Assembly (NCBI GenBank): GCA_028376655.1
Contig: JAONAZ010000006.1
Location: forward strand, 1 to 60,830
DNA from: Acidimicrobiia bacterium
GTDB taxonomy: Bacteria > Actinomycetota > Acidimicrobiia > Actinomarinales > Actinomarinaceae
Direction: 5' to 3'
DNA length: 60,830 nt
Position numbers and translations under genes: made by a program. Below the pieces are notes generated by a model that made no database searches, was not told where the DNA came from, and worked only from the letters and a program-made list of their open reading frames with translations. Positions 17,282 to 26,393 of this stretch are shown here, piece after piece; position 1 is the first letter of the stretch, and every line of letters begins with the position of its first letter.

Positions 17282-18691
17282 TTAACCGACAGCGCCGGCT
17301 TCAATCATATTTATTTCAATTAGTTTGTTAAATTCCATTGCATATTCCATTGGAAGTGTTTTTGTAAAGGCTTCAACGAAACCAGCAACAATCATGGAGG
17401 TTGCTTCCTCTTCGGAAAGTCCTCTACTCATGAGATAAAACAGCTGATCTTCTCCAACTTTTGAAACAGTAGCTTCATGACCAATTTCTGCTGTAGACTC
17501 CTCTATTTCCATATATGGATAAGTGTCAGATCTTGAGTTGTCATCGAGTATGAGTGCATCACATCTTACAAAACTTTTAGCTGTCTCAGCACCTTCCTCT
17601 ACTCTTACAAGACCTCTGTAGGCACCTCTTCCTCCACCTTTAGAAATTGATTTTGATGTTATTAAAGACGTTGTGTCTGGAGCTAAATGAACCATCTTTG
17701 CTCCGGTATCTAGGTGTTGTCCTGAGTTAGCAAAAGCAACGGATAACACTTCGCCATGTGCCCCTGGTTCCATCAAGTAAACTGATGGATACTTTACTGT
17801 TAAGGAAGATCCTATATTTGCATCAATCCATTCCATTGTTGCATTTCCATAAGCTTGAGCCCTTTTTGTTACAAGGTTATAAACATCGTTCGACCAGTTT
17901 TGAATAGTTGTATATCTACAAGTTCCCGATGCTTTGACTACTATTTCTACAACAGCAGAATGTAAGGCATCTGTTGTGTAAACAGGAGCCGAACACCCTT
18001 CTATGTAGTGAACTGAAGCTCCTTCATCAACAAGAATTAATGTTCTTTCGAACTGTCCCATATTTTCAGCATTAATTCTGAAATATGCTTGTAATGGATC
18101 TTCTAGATGGACTCCTTTAGGCACATAAATAAATGAACCTCCAGACCATACAGCTGAATTTAATGCAGCAAATTTATTATCTCCGGATGGAATCACTGTT
18201 CCAAAATATTCTTGAACTAATTCTGGATACTCTCTAACGGCAGTGTCCATATCGCAGAATAATACACCTAGCTTTTCTAAGTCTTCTCTGTTTTTATGAT
18301 AGACAACTTCACTATCGTATTGTGCAGTCACACCTGCTAGATATGTTCTTTCAGCTTGCGGAATACCTAATTTTTCATAGGTTTCTTTTATATCATCAGG
18401 AACCATATCCCAAGAGTCTGTTTGTTCTTCAGTTGGTTTGATATAGTAATAAATATCATCAAAATCTAAAGCTGCAAGCTTTTCTTTTGCAACCCATTCA
18501 GGCATAGGTTTTTTTAAGAACTTTTTATAAGCATCTAATCTGAAATCTAGCATCCACTGTGGTTCTTCTTTTATTTCAGACATTTTTCTAATAATGTCTT
18601 CATTCAAACCTTTTTCAGGTTTGAAAACATTTTGTTCTGGATCAGACCAGCCGAGTGAGTACTTTCCTAAGTCGATATCTATGTTTGCCAT
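17282..18691 (-). CDS. sufB: Fe-S cluster assembly scaffold SufB
   Basis: This 469-residue protein matches SufB closely: an N-terminal domain with KPMPEWV, then FFGTVIP-like, [39 protein letters not shown], and the C-terminal [19 protein letters not shown]. SufB carries the site where the nascent cluster is built. It is the first gene of the minus-strand suf operon. Upstream, an 85-bp divergent region holds its promoter and that of a small hypothetical gene. No SufR-type repressor gene lies next to it. Confidence 0.96.
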   Translation of the reverse strand: MANIDIDLGKYSLGWSDPEQNVFKPEKGLNEDIIRKMSEIKEEPQWMLDFRLDAYKKFLKKPMPEWVAKEKLAALDFDDIYYYIKPTEEQTDSWDMVPDDIKETYEKLGIPQAERTYLAGVTAQYDSEVVYHKNREDLEKLGVLFCDMDTAVREYPELVQEYFGTVIPSGDNKFAALNSAVWSGGSFIYVPKGVHLEDPLQAYFRINAENMGQFERTLILVDEGASVHYIEGCSAPVYTTDALHSAVVEIVVKASGTCRYTTIQNWSNDVYNLVTKRAQAYGNATMEWIDANIGSSLTVKYPSVYLMEPGAHGEVLSVAFANSGQHLDTGAKMVHLAPDTTSLITSKSISKGGGRGAYRGLVRVEEGAETAKSFVRCDALILDDNSRSDTYPYMEIEESTAEIGHEATVSKVGEDQLFYLMSRGLSEEEATSMIVAGFVEAFTKTLPMEYAMEFNKLIEINMIEAGAVG

Positions 18692-18761
18692 AAGTCCATT
18701 GTAGTTGAGTCCTGTTTAAATAATAAAATCTAAGGGGTCTAGTTTTATAATTTTTTACAAG

Positions 18762-18767
18762 TATAAT
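18762..18767 (+). promoter_or_regulatory. -10 box of a probably leaderless gene
   Basis: A perfect TATAAT lies nine bases before the ATG at 18777, and no Shine-Dalgarno is visible between them. This spacing puts the transcription start at or next to the start codon, as in leaderless actinobacterial messages. Confidence 0.55.
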
Positions 18768-18776
18768 TTTCTTGTT

Positions 18777-19214
18777 ATGCCCGTAATATGTATAAATCCA
18801 ACAGATGATATAGATGCAGAATTGTTACAAAAATTAAATCTGCAAAATCAAGATATTCGTATATTTATTTCAGATCATATTTTAAATGATAAGATCGAAA
18901 AGTTTGTTGGCAAAAAAGCAGTAGGTGACCTTACTGATGATTCTCATATCTCTACTGCAAGCAGCGGAGCATATTGTGGTATTTTTATTGAATCGGAAGA
19001 AATTTCTCAGAGGTCTGTTTTTATAGAAGCAATAAAAAACAGTTCCCTTCAAAGAATTATATGGACTTCTCCATATGCCCCCTCAGAGGAATTAACAGAT
19101 ATGAAAAATCTTATCTATATAATCTCTAGAGATAAGAAGCTATCACATGATGTCATACTTGATTTTGAAGGTAGAGCTGAAGTTGAAACTGAAGTTGTTA
19201 ACCTAATAAATTAA
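18777..19214 (+). CDS. Hypothetical protein, possible Rossmann-like fold
   Basis: This 145-residue soluble protein has alternating hydrophobic strands and helices (PVICINPTDD, DIRIFISDHI, AYCGIFIES, LQRIIWTSPY, NLIYIISRD). They suggest a degenerate NAD(P)-binding or related alpha/beta fold without a glycine-rich motif. No family could be named. It is divergent from sufB and overlaps the convergent M23 peptidase gene by 12 bases. A perfect -10 box nine bases before its ATG supports real expression. Confidence 0.6.
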   Translation: MPVICINPTDDIDAELLQKLNLQNQDIRIFISDHILNDKIEKFVGKKAVGDLTDDSHISTASSGAYCGIFIESEEISQRSVFIEAIKNSSLQRIIWTSPYAPSEELTDMKNLIYIISRDKKLSHDVILDFEGRAEVETEVVNLIN

Positions 19215-19805
19215 TAACGACATTGTATTTTTAGGAAAAAGTTTTGCTTTCAGATAGTTTTCCCAAGACTGAAGAACATACTTATATACATCCTGTGGTT
19301 CACCTAAGTATTTTATTTCTAGATGCAAATGAGGAACTGTCCCTTCAGCATTTCCTGAGTTTCCTACAAAACCAATCACTTCACCCCGTCTTACGAAATC
19401 TCCCTTTTTAAAGTCTTTTGCGAATGCTGCTTTTTTTCCACCAGCATTATCATTACCAATTATGTCATCATCAAGATGAACATAAAGTGATAACCATCCA
19501 TTCATATGATCTATCGCAATATAGTAACCAGACAATGGGCTGTATGAGACAGTATTGATTTCTCCATCTGCAATTGAAACTATTTTAGAACCCTTAGGAG
19601 CTCGGACATCTAATCCTAGGTGAAGTCTATTTCCACTCCCCCTTTTTTCCTTCCAGTCATCATAAAAATGGGATTTTATATGATCAACTGGGAATTTTAT
19701 TTCGGTTAAGAAATCCAAATGTTTGGCATGTGCTGGATTATGAGATAAAGAAGTAGCAAATATTATTATTAAAAGAATGCTTATGATTCTATTAGATTTT
19801 CTCAT
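19203..19805 (-). CDS. Exported M23-family (LytM-type) peptidase
   Basis: This 200-residue protein starts with a signal peptide (hydrophobic IISILLIIIFATSL, likely cleaved after AHA). A single M23 domain follows: the zinc ligands HLGLD (HxxxD, about residue 62) and HLHLE near the C-terminus, with YVHLDDD between. The domain either cuts peptidoglycan cross-links or, if partnered, acts in cell-wall remodelling. The domain is close to minimal length, with no LysM or coiled-coil part. It is divergent from the DNA methyltransferase gene. Confidence 0.88.
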   Translation of the reverse strand: MRKSNRIISILLIIIFATSLSHNPAHAKHLDFLTEIKFPVDHIKSHFYDDWKEKRGSGNRLHLGLDVRAPKGSKIVSIADGEINTVSYSPLSGYYIAIDHMNGWLSLYVHLDDDIIGNDNAGGKKAAFAKDFKKGDFVRRGEVIGFVGNSGNAEGTVPHLHLEIKYLGEPQDVYKYVLQSWENYLKAKLFPKNTMSLLIY

Positions 19806-19844
19806 TCGATAATTTTAGAGGAAAATCTATCTAATATTTAGTAG

Positions 19845-20690
19845 GTGAAGAAAAAATCAGTTTTTAAAAATGGCATGGGCTCAAGAAAAGGCTATGTATC
19901 AGAGTTTCAAGTCGATGAAAGTAAAACTAATGTGAAAAATAACAAAAGTTCTGATATAAAAAATCTCATTCTCAATAAGAGTGCAGAAAAAATGGATGAA
20001 CTTATCGATAATTGTGTCTCTCTAACTATTACATCACCTCCATATAATGTTGGTAAATTGAGTGACAGTGATCTGAGTGATGATGATTATTGGATATTAA
20101 TAGAAGAATGCTTTAAGGAAGTTTACAGGGTTACAGAATCTGGTGGTCGTTTAGTAATTAATGTTGCAAACCTAGGAAGAAAACCATATATTCCATTTTC
20201 AAATATGTTTACCCAAATTATGTTAGATTTGGGTTTTCTTATGAGAGGAGAAATAATTTGGCAAAAATCAAAAGGAGCAAATGCTAATTTTGCATGGGGA
20301 AGCTGGCTATCAGCTTCTAATCCAGTTATTAGGGATATCCATGAGTATTGTCTTGTTTTTTCAAAAGATGGAATGTCTAAAGGAATTAAAGGAAAATCAA
20401 CTCTTGAAAAAGAAGAATTTATGGATTCAACATTATCAATCTGGAATATCAATCCTGCTAGAGCAAAGAAGATTGGACATCCTGCACCTTATCCGATAGA
20501 ACTAGTTGAACGATTTATAAACCTATATAGCTATGAGAAAGATTTAATACTAGATCCATTTATTGGAAGTGGCACAACCGCAATTGCAGCAAATAACTTA
20601 AATAGAAATTACATTGGGTATGAAATTAGTGAGGAGTACTGTGAACTGGCAAATAAAAGAATTATAGAAGCTAGTGAACTAACTACTTAA
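19845..20690 (+). CDS. Orphan DNA methyltransferase (N4-cytosine or N6-adenine, beta class)
   Basis: This 281-residue methyltransferase has the catalytic motif TSPPYNVGK (about residues 59-67) before the AdoMet motif DPFIGSGTTAIAA (about 236-248), the beta-class order. SPPY is most common in N4-cytosine enzymes, though N6-adenine specificity is possible. The start is GTG, with AT-rich -10-like sequence directly upstream and no Shine-Dalgarno. No restriction endonuclease gene is adjacent: the neighbours are an M23 peptidase and an ABC exporter. It therefore looks like a stand-alone epigenetic or regulatory methylase. Its 3' end overlaps the convergent exporter gene by 12 bases. Confidence 0.88.
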   Translation: MKKKSVFKNGMGSRKGYVSEFQVDESKTNVKNNKSSDIKNLILNKSAEKMDELIDNCVSLTITSPPYNVGKLSDSDLSDDDYWILIEECFKEVYRVTESGGRLVINVANLGRKPYIPFSNMFTQIMLDLGFLMRGEIIWQKSKGANANFAWGSWLSASNPVIRDIHEYCLVFSKDGMSKGIKGKSTLEKEEFMDSTLSIWNINPARAKKIGHPAPYPIELVERFINLYSYEKDLILDPFIGSGTTAIAANNLNRNYIGYEISEEYCELANKRIIEASELTT

Positions 20691-22400
20691 ATTCCAGGCT
20701 GAGAACAAATCTTTATATATATCGTTACTACTTAAAAGATTTTCATGATTATCAAATCCAACTAATTCTCCATCTTTCATTACTAAAATTTTTTCAGCAT
20801 TTAATATAGTCTCTAGCCTGTGAGCAATGACAATGGATGTTTGATAATCAAGGAGAGTATCTGTAGCATCAAGAATTGAATTTTCAGATTCTATATCTAA
20901 ATTTGCTGTTGCCTCATCGAAAACAATAATTTCTCTTTTAGCTAGAACTGCACGAAGAAGTGCTACAAATTGTCTTTCTCCTGCTGATATATTGGACCCT
21001 CTCTCTCCAACTTCTTGACTGAGACCATTTTCATACCTATCGAACCAACCCAATACACCTATTTCATCTAACTCCTGTTCGAGTTTTATTTTTTCAGGAT
21101 TTGAATATATTAAATTATCTCTTATTGTTCCTCTAAATAAAAAGCTTTCTTGAGGAACATAGGCTATATTTTTTCTGGCCCACCTTTGACTTACATCTTG
21201 TGCTGATTCATTGTAAAATCTAACATCTCCTTCCGTAGAAAGATAGAATCTAAGAATCAGCTTTGCTATGGTACTTTTTCCTGCACCTGTCTCGCCGACA
21301 ATTGCTATTTTTTCACCTTTCATTATTGAAAAATTAACATTGTGTAAGACAGTCTCTCTACCATATGAAAAAGATACGTCTTTAAATTCAATTACCTTAC
21401 TTGAATCCATACTTGGGGATAGGGTACCGGTACTACTCAATACTGGTTCTTCATCTAAAATTGAGAATACTTTTTTCATAGAAGATCCAGCAGACCTTAA
21501 CAGGTCATAATTAAAGGAAAGCTGTATTAGGGGATCAAAAAAATAGTTTAAATAAAATAATAAAGCGACCAACTCCCCTAATGATAATGTCCCTTCAGTA
21601 ATCCTTATTGAGGCAAACCAAATTACTATAGCTATAGAAGTTACGCGTGTAATTTCAAGAAATGGAAAATAAATTGCTATATTTTTTGCTGATTGCATAT
21701 TCGCTTTTAAGTGTTCATCATTGATATTTTTAAATCTATCGAACTGTGTTTGCTCATTAGAGTAAGCTTGAATAATTCGAACTCCAGAAATTCCTTCTTG
21801 AAGTGAAGATAGCACTTGGCCAATCCACTCTCTAACTGCCCAGTATGTTTTATCAGCGTGGTTTCGAAATATTTTAGTTGCTACACCGAGCAATGGTAAT
21901 ATCAGGAATGAAAGAAATGCTAATTGGACATCCACCAAAAATACTGCAACAGTTGCACCAAAAATTGTTAATAAAGCAGTAATAACACTACTTGCACCTT
22001 CTCTAGCAAATTCATTTAGGCTCTGCATGTCAGAAGTCATTCTTGCAACAAGTACACCTGTTTTATTTTTTTCAAAATAATTAATGTCTAATGAGGCAAG
22101 ATGTCTGAAAAGTTTTTCTCGTATGCTCCTAACATATGACTCTCCAACTAATCCAATTGCTAAAAGTGCCTTACTGGCTACGAAGTAGAGTAAAACTAAT
22201 GTAATGAAGTAAAAGAAACTCTGCTCTAAAAGATATCCATAATTTGATTTTAAAACTCCATCATCAATACCTCTTGAAATTAATTGTGGACCAACCATTC
22301 TTAGTCCTGAACCAGTGAGTGCAATGAGAGAACTCCAATAGAAAGCTCTTTTTATCTCGGGTACTAATCGGAATGATCTAATAAAAGTATTGTTATTCAT
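20679..22400 (-). CDS. ABC exporter half-transporter, canonical ATPase subunit
   Basis: This 573-residue protein has an N-terminal six-helix ABC membrane domain and a C-terminal ATPase. The ATPase carries Walker A GETGAGKST, signature ISAGERQFVAL, Walker B IIVFDEATANLD with the catalytic Glu, and the H-loop VIAHRLETI. Its ATG overlaps the stop of the partner gene by four bases (ATGA), so the two are co-translated. With the partner's degenerate Walker B this looks like a heterodimeric exporter of the BmrCD/TM287-288 type. The substrate (lipid, drug or peptide) is not evident. Confidence 0.9.
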   Translation of the reverse strand: MNNNTFIRSFRLVPEIKRAFYWSSLIALTGSGLRMVGPQLISRGIDDGVLKSNYGYLLEQSFFYFITLVLLYFVASKALLAIGLVGESYVRSIREKLFRHLASLDINYFEKNKTGVLVARMTSDMQSLNEFAREGASSVITALLTIFGATVAVFLVDVQLAFLSFLILPLLGVATKIFRNHADKTYWAVREWIGQVLSSLQEGISGVRIIQAYSNEQTQFDRFKNINDEHLKANMQSAKNIAIYFPFLEITRVTSIAIVIWFASIRITEGTLSLGELVALLFYLNYFFDPLIQLSFNYDLLRSAGSSMKKVFSILDEEPVLSSTGTLSPSMDSSKVIEFKDVSFSYGRETVLHNVNFSIMKGEKIAIVGETGAGKSTIAKLILRFYLSTEGDVRFYNESAQDVSQRWARKNIAYVPQESFLFRGTIRDNLIYSNPEKIKLEQELDEIGVLGWFDRYENGLSQEVGERGSNISAGERQFVALLRAVLAKREIIVFDEATANLDIESENSILDATDTLLDYQTSIVIAHRLETILNAEKILVMKDGELVGFDNHENLLSSNDIYKDLFSAWNLSS

Positions 22401-24157
22401 TTTTTAACACCGGAAGCCTGGCTCTCAAGAAACAAAGCTTTATAACTATCGACAGTCTCTATTAATTCTGTATGGCTTCCTTGAGCTTTTACCTTACCAT
22501 TTTCAATGAACACAACATCATCACAAAGCTCAATCGTTGGAACTCGATTTGTAATTATCAGCGTCGTCATATCAGACATTACATTTTGAAGTTCATTTCT
22601 AATCTCTTCTTCAGTTGAGGCATCTACTGCTGATAATGCATCATCAAGTATTAGGACTCTAGGTTTTCTTAATATTGCGCGAGCTAAAGCAATTCTCTGT
22701 CTCTGACCTCCGGAAAGACCGTAGCCTCGTTCTCCAACTTTTGTTTCATATGATTCGGGTAGCTGAGAAATGAACTCATGAGCACGTGCTATATTTGCTG
22801 CATCTTGAATCTGCTCCTCAGAAGCTTCATCAGTACCAAGAGAGATATTTTCCCTTGCTGTATTTGAGAAAAGGAAGCTTTCTTCAAAAGCAAGGCTTAC
22901 CTCAGATCTCAACTCACTAAGTTTGACATTGCTAATATCAACACCATCAATCTGGATAAGTCCCGACTCAATGTCATAAAGTCTTGGTAGTAAATAAGCT
23001 AAAGTTGATTTTCCAGAACCTGTAGACCCAACAATTGCTACTGTTTTTTTACCTTCTATTTCAAAAGATAGGTCACTAAATATATTTTCTTTTCCATATT
23101 TGAAATTCACATTTGAAAATTTTATGGTTCCATTTCCATCTTCTGGAAATGTTGTATCTGATTTATCGTCAATAATCGTAGGTTCTTCGTCTAGTAATTC
23201 TAATATTCTAATTCCTGCTGAAACACTTGAAGGTATCTCAGATAAGAACCAAGCAGTGATTCTTAATGGCCACAACAGTAAAAAAACATACTGAGTGAAA
23301 GCAATGAAATCTCCAAGAGTTATAAGTTCATTTATTGATAAGTACCCACCTAGTAACAATACAAGTAGCGTAATGACCATTGGTATCAGCTCAAATAATG
23401 GAACGAACCTAGTTCGTAAGTTTAAATACTCTAAAGAAGTGTCATAAATATTAGATATTGCTGATTCAACTTTTGAAGATGCAAGCTCTTCATTTCCAAA
23501 TGCTTTAACAACTCTTATACCTCCAAGTTGCTCTTCCACTTCGGTAGTCATTTGTGCCTCCGCTTCTTTAACTCTCAAAGAAACGCCCATTGCTTTTGCT
23601 GAAAAGTTTGATGCTAGCCACAATACTGCAGGAATCGAAAGCAAAACCATAGATCCAAGAGGTAAACTCAAGCTCAAAAGTGTGATGCTTAAAATAATTA
23701 ATAATAGGATATTTGCTGTTGCTAGTGGAGCGATAGCAAAAGCTAATCGAACTTGGGAAGCATCACTTGATGCCCTAGCCATTAGCTCACCAGTTGGAAC
23801 TTTGTCATGGAAATTAAATGCAAGTTTTTGCATATGTGTAAAAATTCTATTTCTAATGCCAGCTTCTACATTGTAAGAAACATCCATAGAATAAAATCGA
23901 CGTATACCGATTGTTGTTGCACGTATGTATCCAATAATTAACATAAAAGAAATAAGTACTATAAGAATCTGTCGATCCTGTTCAACGATACCTTCATCAA
24001 TAATTCTTTTAATCAGGTAGGGCTGAATAACTATTAGAAAACACCATACAACAGCTGAAAGCATTGATACAAGAAAACTTCGTTTATTTTCCAATACACC
24101 CTCTTTGTAAAATGAAAGTGCTTTTTTAAATTCTGGTGTTTTGAAGACATTAAACAT
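22397..24157 (-). CDS. ABC exporter half-transporter, degenerate-site subunit
   Basis: This 586-residue protein has six membrane helices followed by an ATPase with Walker A GSTGSGKST and signature LSGGQRQRIAL. Two catalytic positions are changed: Walker B reads VLILDDALSAVD (Asp in place of Glu) and the switch His is replaced in IITNRVPTI. These changes mark the non-catalytic half of heterodimeric exporters. The signature here is canonical and so would complete the active site of the partner. It is transcribed away from the UbiA-fusion gene and is first of the two-gene operon. Confidence 0.9.
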   Translation of the reverse strand: MFNVFKTPEFKKALSFYKEGVLENKRSFLVSMLSAVVWCFLIVIQPYLIKRIIDEGIVEQDRQILIVLISFMLIIGYIRATTIGIRRFYSMDVSYNVEAGIRNRIFTHMQKLAFNFHDKVPTGELMARASSDASQVRLAFAIAPLATANILLLIILSITLLSLSLPLGSMVLLSIPAVLWLASNFSAKAMGVSLRVKEAEAQMTTEVEEQLGGIRVVKAFGNEELASSKVESAISNIYDTSLEYLNLRTRFVPLFELIPMVITLLVLLLGGYLSINELITLGDFIAFTQYVFLLLWPLRITAWFLSEIPSSVSAGIRILELLDEEPTIIDDKSDTTFPEDGNGTIKFSNVNFKYGKENIFSDLSFEIEGKKTVAIVGSTGSGKSTLAYLLPRLYDIESGLIQIDGVDISNVKLSELRSEVSLAFEESFLFSNTARENISLGTDEASEEQIQDAANIARAHEFISQLPESYETKVGERGYGLSGGQRQRIALARAILRKPRVLILDDALSAVDASTEEEIRNELQNVMSDMTTLIITNRVPTIELCDDVVFIENGKVKAQGSHTELIETVDSYKALFLESQASGVKK

Positions 24158-24206
24158 TAGTTCATTTTATACGAATTTAGGATTTATAAATAAATGTAGA
24201 AGACTT

Positions 24207-24222
24207 TGTGCATTATTTCACA
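24207..24222 (+). promoter_or_regulatory. CRP/FNR-like palindrome upstream of the UbiA fusion
   Basis: TGTGCATTATTTCACA is a near-perfect palindrome of the TGTGA-N6-TCACA type, ending 19 bases before the ATG at 24242. It differs by one base from the perfect palindrome in front of the rhodopsin gene (28310-28325), and the identity continues into AAGC on the downstream side. It is a likely binding site for a CRP/FNR-family (GlxR-like) regulator. Confidence 0.6.
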
Positions 24223-24241
24223 AGCATATTACTCTAATCTT

Positions 24242-25759
24242 ATGAATGAAGTTCTAGATAGCAAAATACAAAAAGTATTAGATTCTGCCGACAGAATGTT
24301 CATCGCTACAAGTGTTGGTGGGAACTCTTCAGGCGCCTCAGTTTTTTTTAGTAGAGATGGTGAAGATCTTGTATTTTTTACTTTCAATCCAACAAGAAAA
24401 GCTGAACAAATTAGATTAAACCCCAGAGTACATGTAGTCATATGGCCAAAGGGCCAAGAAGGCATTGAAGGTTTACAAATTGATGGAGAATGCTACAAAA
24501 TTAAAGATGAGGATGAAAAAAAGAAGGCTTACGAATTAGTTCTTGAGACCACTGAGGCATTCAAAGAGTATATGGAAGATGAATTTCTCATTAAAAATGA
24601 TGTTGTCGGATACTACAGAGTGAAGCCAACAACTATCAAATATGTTAACTTTTTTGAAGAAGAACAATTTCAGTGGAAGACTATTCCTGGTAACAAAACT
24701 TCCGCATTAAAAATGGCATTCAAACTTGGTTTAAAAAGAATTAGTTTGTGGTTGAGAACAGTTAGAGCCCCCTTTCTAACGGCTACATTTGCTCCAATAT
24801 TTATTGGCGCAGCCGTAGCATGGAGCGATCTCAAAGATAATGGTATTGCCGAGAGCTGGTCATGGAAAATGTTCTGGTTAGTTCTCGGTGGTGCATCTTT
24901 AGCTCAAATTGCAACAAACTCCTCAAATGACTTTTTTGATCATACATCAAATGCTGATGAAATTAACAAAGTAGCTAGTCCTTTCAATGGTGGAAGTAGA
25001 GTAATTCAAGTTGGACTGATGACACCTGGACAAGTACTGATCACTGCTTTAGTCAGCATTATGGGTACTGTTGGAATTGGCTTGTACCTTAATGAACAAG
25101 TAAGTGGTAATTACTTTGGTAACACCCCTATTTTATGGACTGGTGTAATTGGAACATTTTTAGCTTTAGGTTATACAGGAGATCCAGTAAGACTGGGCTA
25201 CAAAGGATTTGGAGAAATAGCTATAGCGCTTGGATTTGGCCCAATCATGGTTATGGGTGCACACTATGTGTTGACCTCTCCTATCCATAATAACGATATA
25301 AATCAATGGAATTGGATTGAAGCACTTATAGCTTCTGTTCCAATAGGGATATTGGTTATGCTTATTGTTTGGATTAATCAATTCCAAGATGCTCCCTCGG
25401 ATGCGGCTGTTGGTAAAAACACATGGGTAGTACGAACAGCAGTCGATGATGGCTGGATGCGACTCGAAAAGCCACTTTCTTTATATAAACAATTCATGGT
25501 TGAAGCTTTTCTCTCTGTTGCAGCTATTGGTCTCTTAGGTCTCTTTACAGATTTCGGAACCGTCTATGCTTTTGCTGCTTTATTACCCGTCCTACTTGTT
25601 TGGAAAGCCTTTAAAATGGCTGATGAATGGATGATCAAGTGGAATGACCCTAATGCTGATCGACAAAAAGTGCCTTATGAGCTCTTACTTGTCAATGTAT
25701 CAACAATAGGTATTCATTTTTTAACAGGAATTTTACTTTCTGTTGCCTACATACTCTAG
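24242..25759 (+). CDS. Fusion: FMN split-barrel (pyridoxamine oxidase-like) domain + UbiA/MenA-type prenyltransferase
   Basis: I choose the ATG at 24242 (MNEVLDSKIQKV), not the TTG at 24206, which would lie inside a promoter palindrome. The product is 505 residues. Residues about 1-140 form a split-barrel flavin-binding domain (FIATSVGGNSSGASVFF, KAEQIRLNPRVHVVIWP). The rest has about eight membrane helices with UbiA Asp motifs, NDFFDHTSNADE and QFQDAPSDAAVGKNT, as in 1,4-dihydroxy-2-naphthoate prenyltransferases (MenA). A UbiE-like methyltransferase follows directly, which fits the last two steps of menaquinone synthesis. The fusion itself is unusual, and the N-terminal domain's redox role is unknown. 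Confidence 0.82.
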   Translation: MNEVLDSKIQKVLDSADRMFIATSVGGNSSGASVFFSRDGEDLVFFTFNPTRKAEQIRLNPRVHVVIWPKGQEGIEGLQIDGECYKIKDEDEKKKAYELVLETTEAFKEYMEDEFLIKNDVVGYYRVKPTTIKYVNFFEEEQFQWKTIPGNKTSALKMAFKLGLKRISLWLRTVRAPFLTATFAPIFIGAAVAWSDLKDNGIAESWSWKMFWLVLGGASLAQIATNSSNDFFDHTSNADEINKVASPFNGGSRVIQVGLMTPGQVLITALVSIMGTVGIGLYLNEQVSGNYFGNTPILWTGVIGTFLALGYTGDPVRLGYKGFGEIAIALGFGPIMVMGAHYVLTSPIHNNDINQWNWIEALIASVPIGILVMLIVWINQFQDAPSDAAVGKNTWVVRTAVDDGWMRLEKPLSLYKQFMVEAFLSVAAIGLLGLFTDFGTVYAFAALLPVLLVWKAFKMADEWMIKWNDPNADRQKVPYELLLVNVSTIGIHFLTGILLSVAYIL

Positions 25760-26387
25760 ATTGCCTAAGTCTGCTAATTTCTCAAAAATATACAGATTCT
25801 ATGATGGCATAAACTCTCTACTCACACTTGGGTTTGATAAATCCTGGAGAGAAAAAGCGTCTCAGCAACTTACTGGTTCAACTGTTTTAGACCTTGGTAG
25901 TGGTACTGGTGCGGCTGAAAAACAACTTATTGGCTATGAAGTGACGGCATTAGATCCTGATGAAAGAATGTTGTCTTTAAATAATTTTTCTAATAAGATT
26001 TTAGGCTCTGCAGAGGCCTTACCTTTCGACGATAAATCTTTTGATAATATCTACTGTGCATTCGTCTGGAGAAATGTCTCAGATACTGATAAAGCTTTTA
26101 AAGAAATAAAAAGAGTTCTTAAAGATGACGGTAACTTTGTGTTGCTTGATATGACGAGGCCATTAAATATGTTCACCAAAAGATTGCATAAGTTGGGCAC
26201 ATTCATAACGTTACATTTGATTGGTATCGTAACATTCAGCTTTAAACAATATAGATTTCTTTACACGTCTTTAGACAAACTAGAAGCTCCTGAATCATTT
26301 CTTAAAGAATCTGGATTCAATAGCTACACCCTCGAGAGAATGGGAATATTTGGTTTTGTATATTTATCTGTACTGAAAAAAAGCTAG
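25743..26387 (+). CDS. UbiE/MenG-like demethylmenaquinone methyltransferase
   Basis: This class I AdoMet methyltransferase has the UbiE-type N-terminus FSKIYRFYDGINSLLTLGFDKSWR, AdoMet motif I VLDLGSGTG, LDPDERML, and the motif region ALPFDDKSFDNIYCAF. It would methylate demethylmenaquinone to menaquinone, matching the prenyltransferase just upstream. The track start (TTG 25743) overlaps the previous gene by 17 bases; a second TTG at 25761 begins right after the upstream stop and is also plausible. At about 209-214 residues it is slightly shorter than typical UbiE. Confidence 0.85.
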   Translation: MPTYSRLPKSANFSKIYRFYDGINSLLTLGFDKSWREKASQQLTGSTVLDLGSGTGAAEKQLIGYEVTALDPDERMLSLNNFSNKILGSAEALPFDDKSFDNIYCAFVWRNVSDTDKAFKEIKRVLKDDGNFVLLDMTRPLNMFTKRLHKLGTFITLHLIGIVTFSFKQYRFLYTSLDKLEAPESFLKESGFNSYTLERMGIFGFVYLSVLKKS

Positions 26388-26393
26388 ATGCTT

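Noticed and set aside
24206-24241. TTG start of the UbiA fusion
   Set aside because: The extra 12 residues are encoded by the CRP-like palindrome and promoter, and the ATG at 24242 starts the conserved domain.
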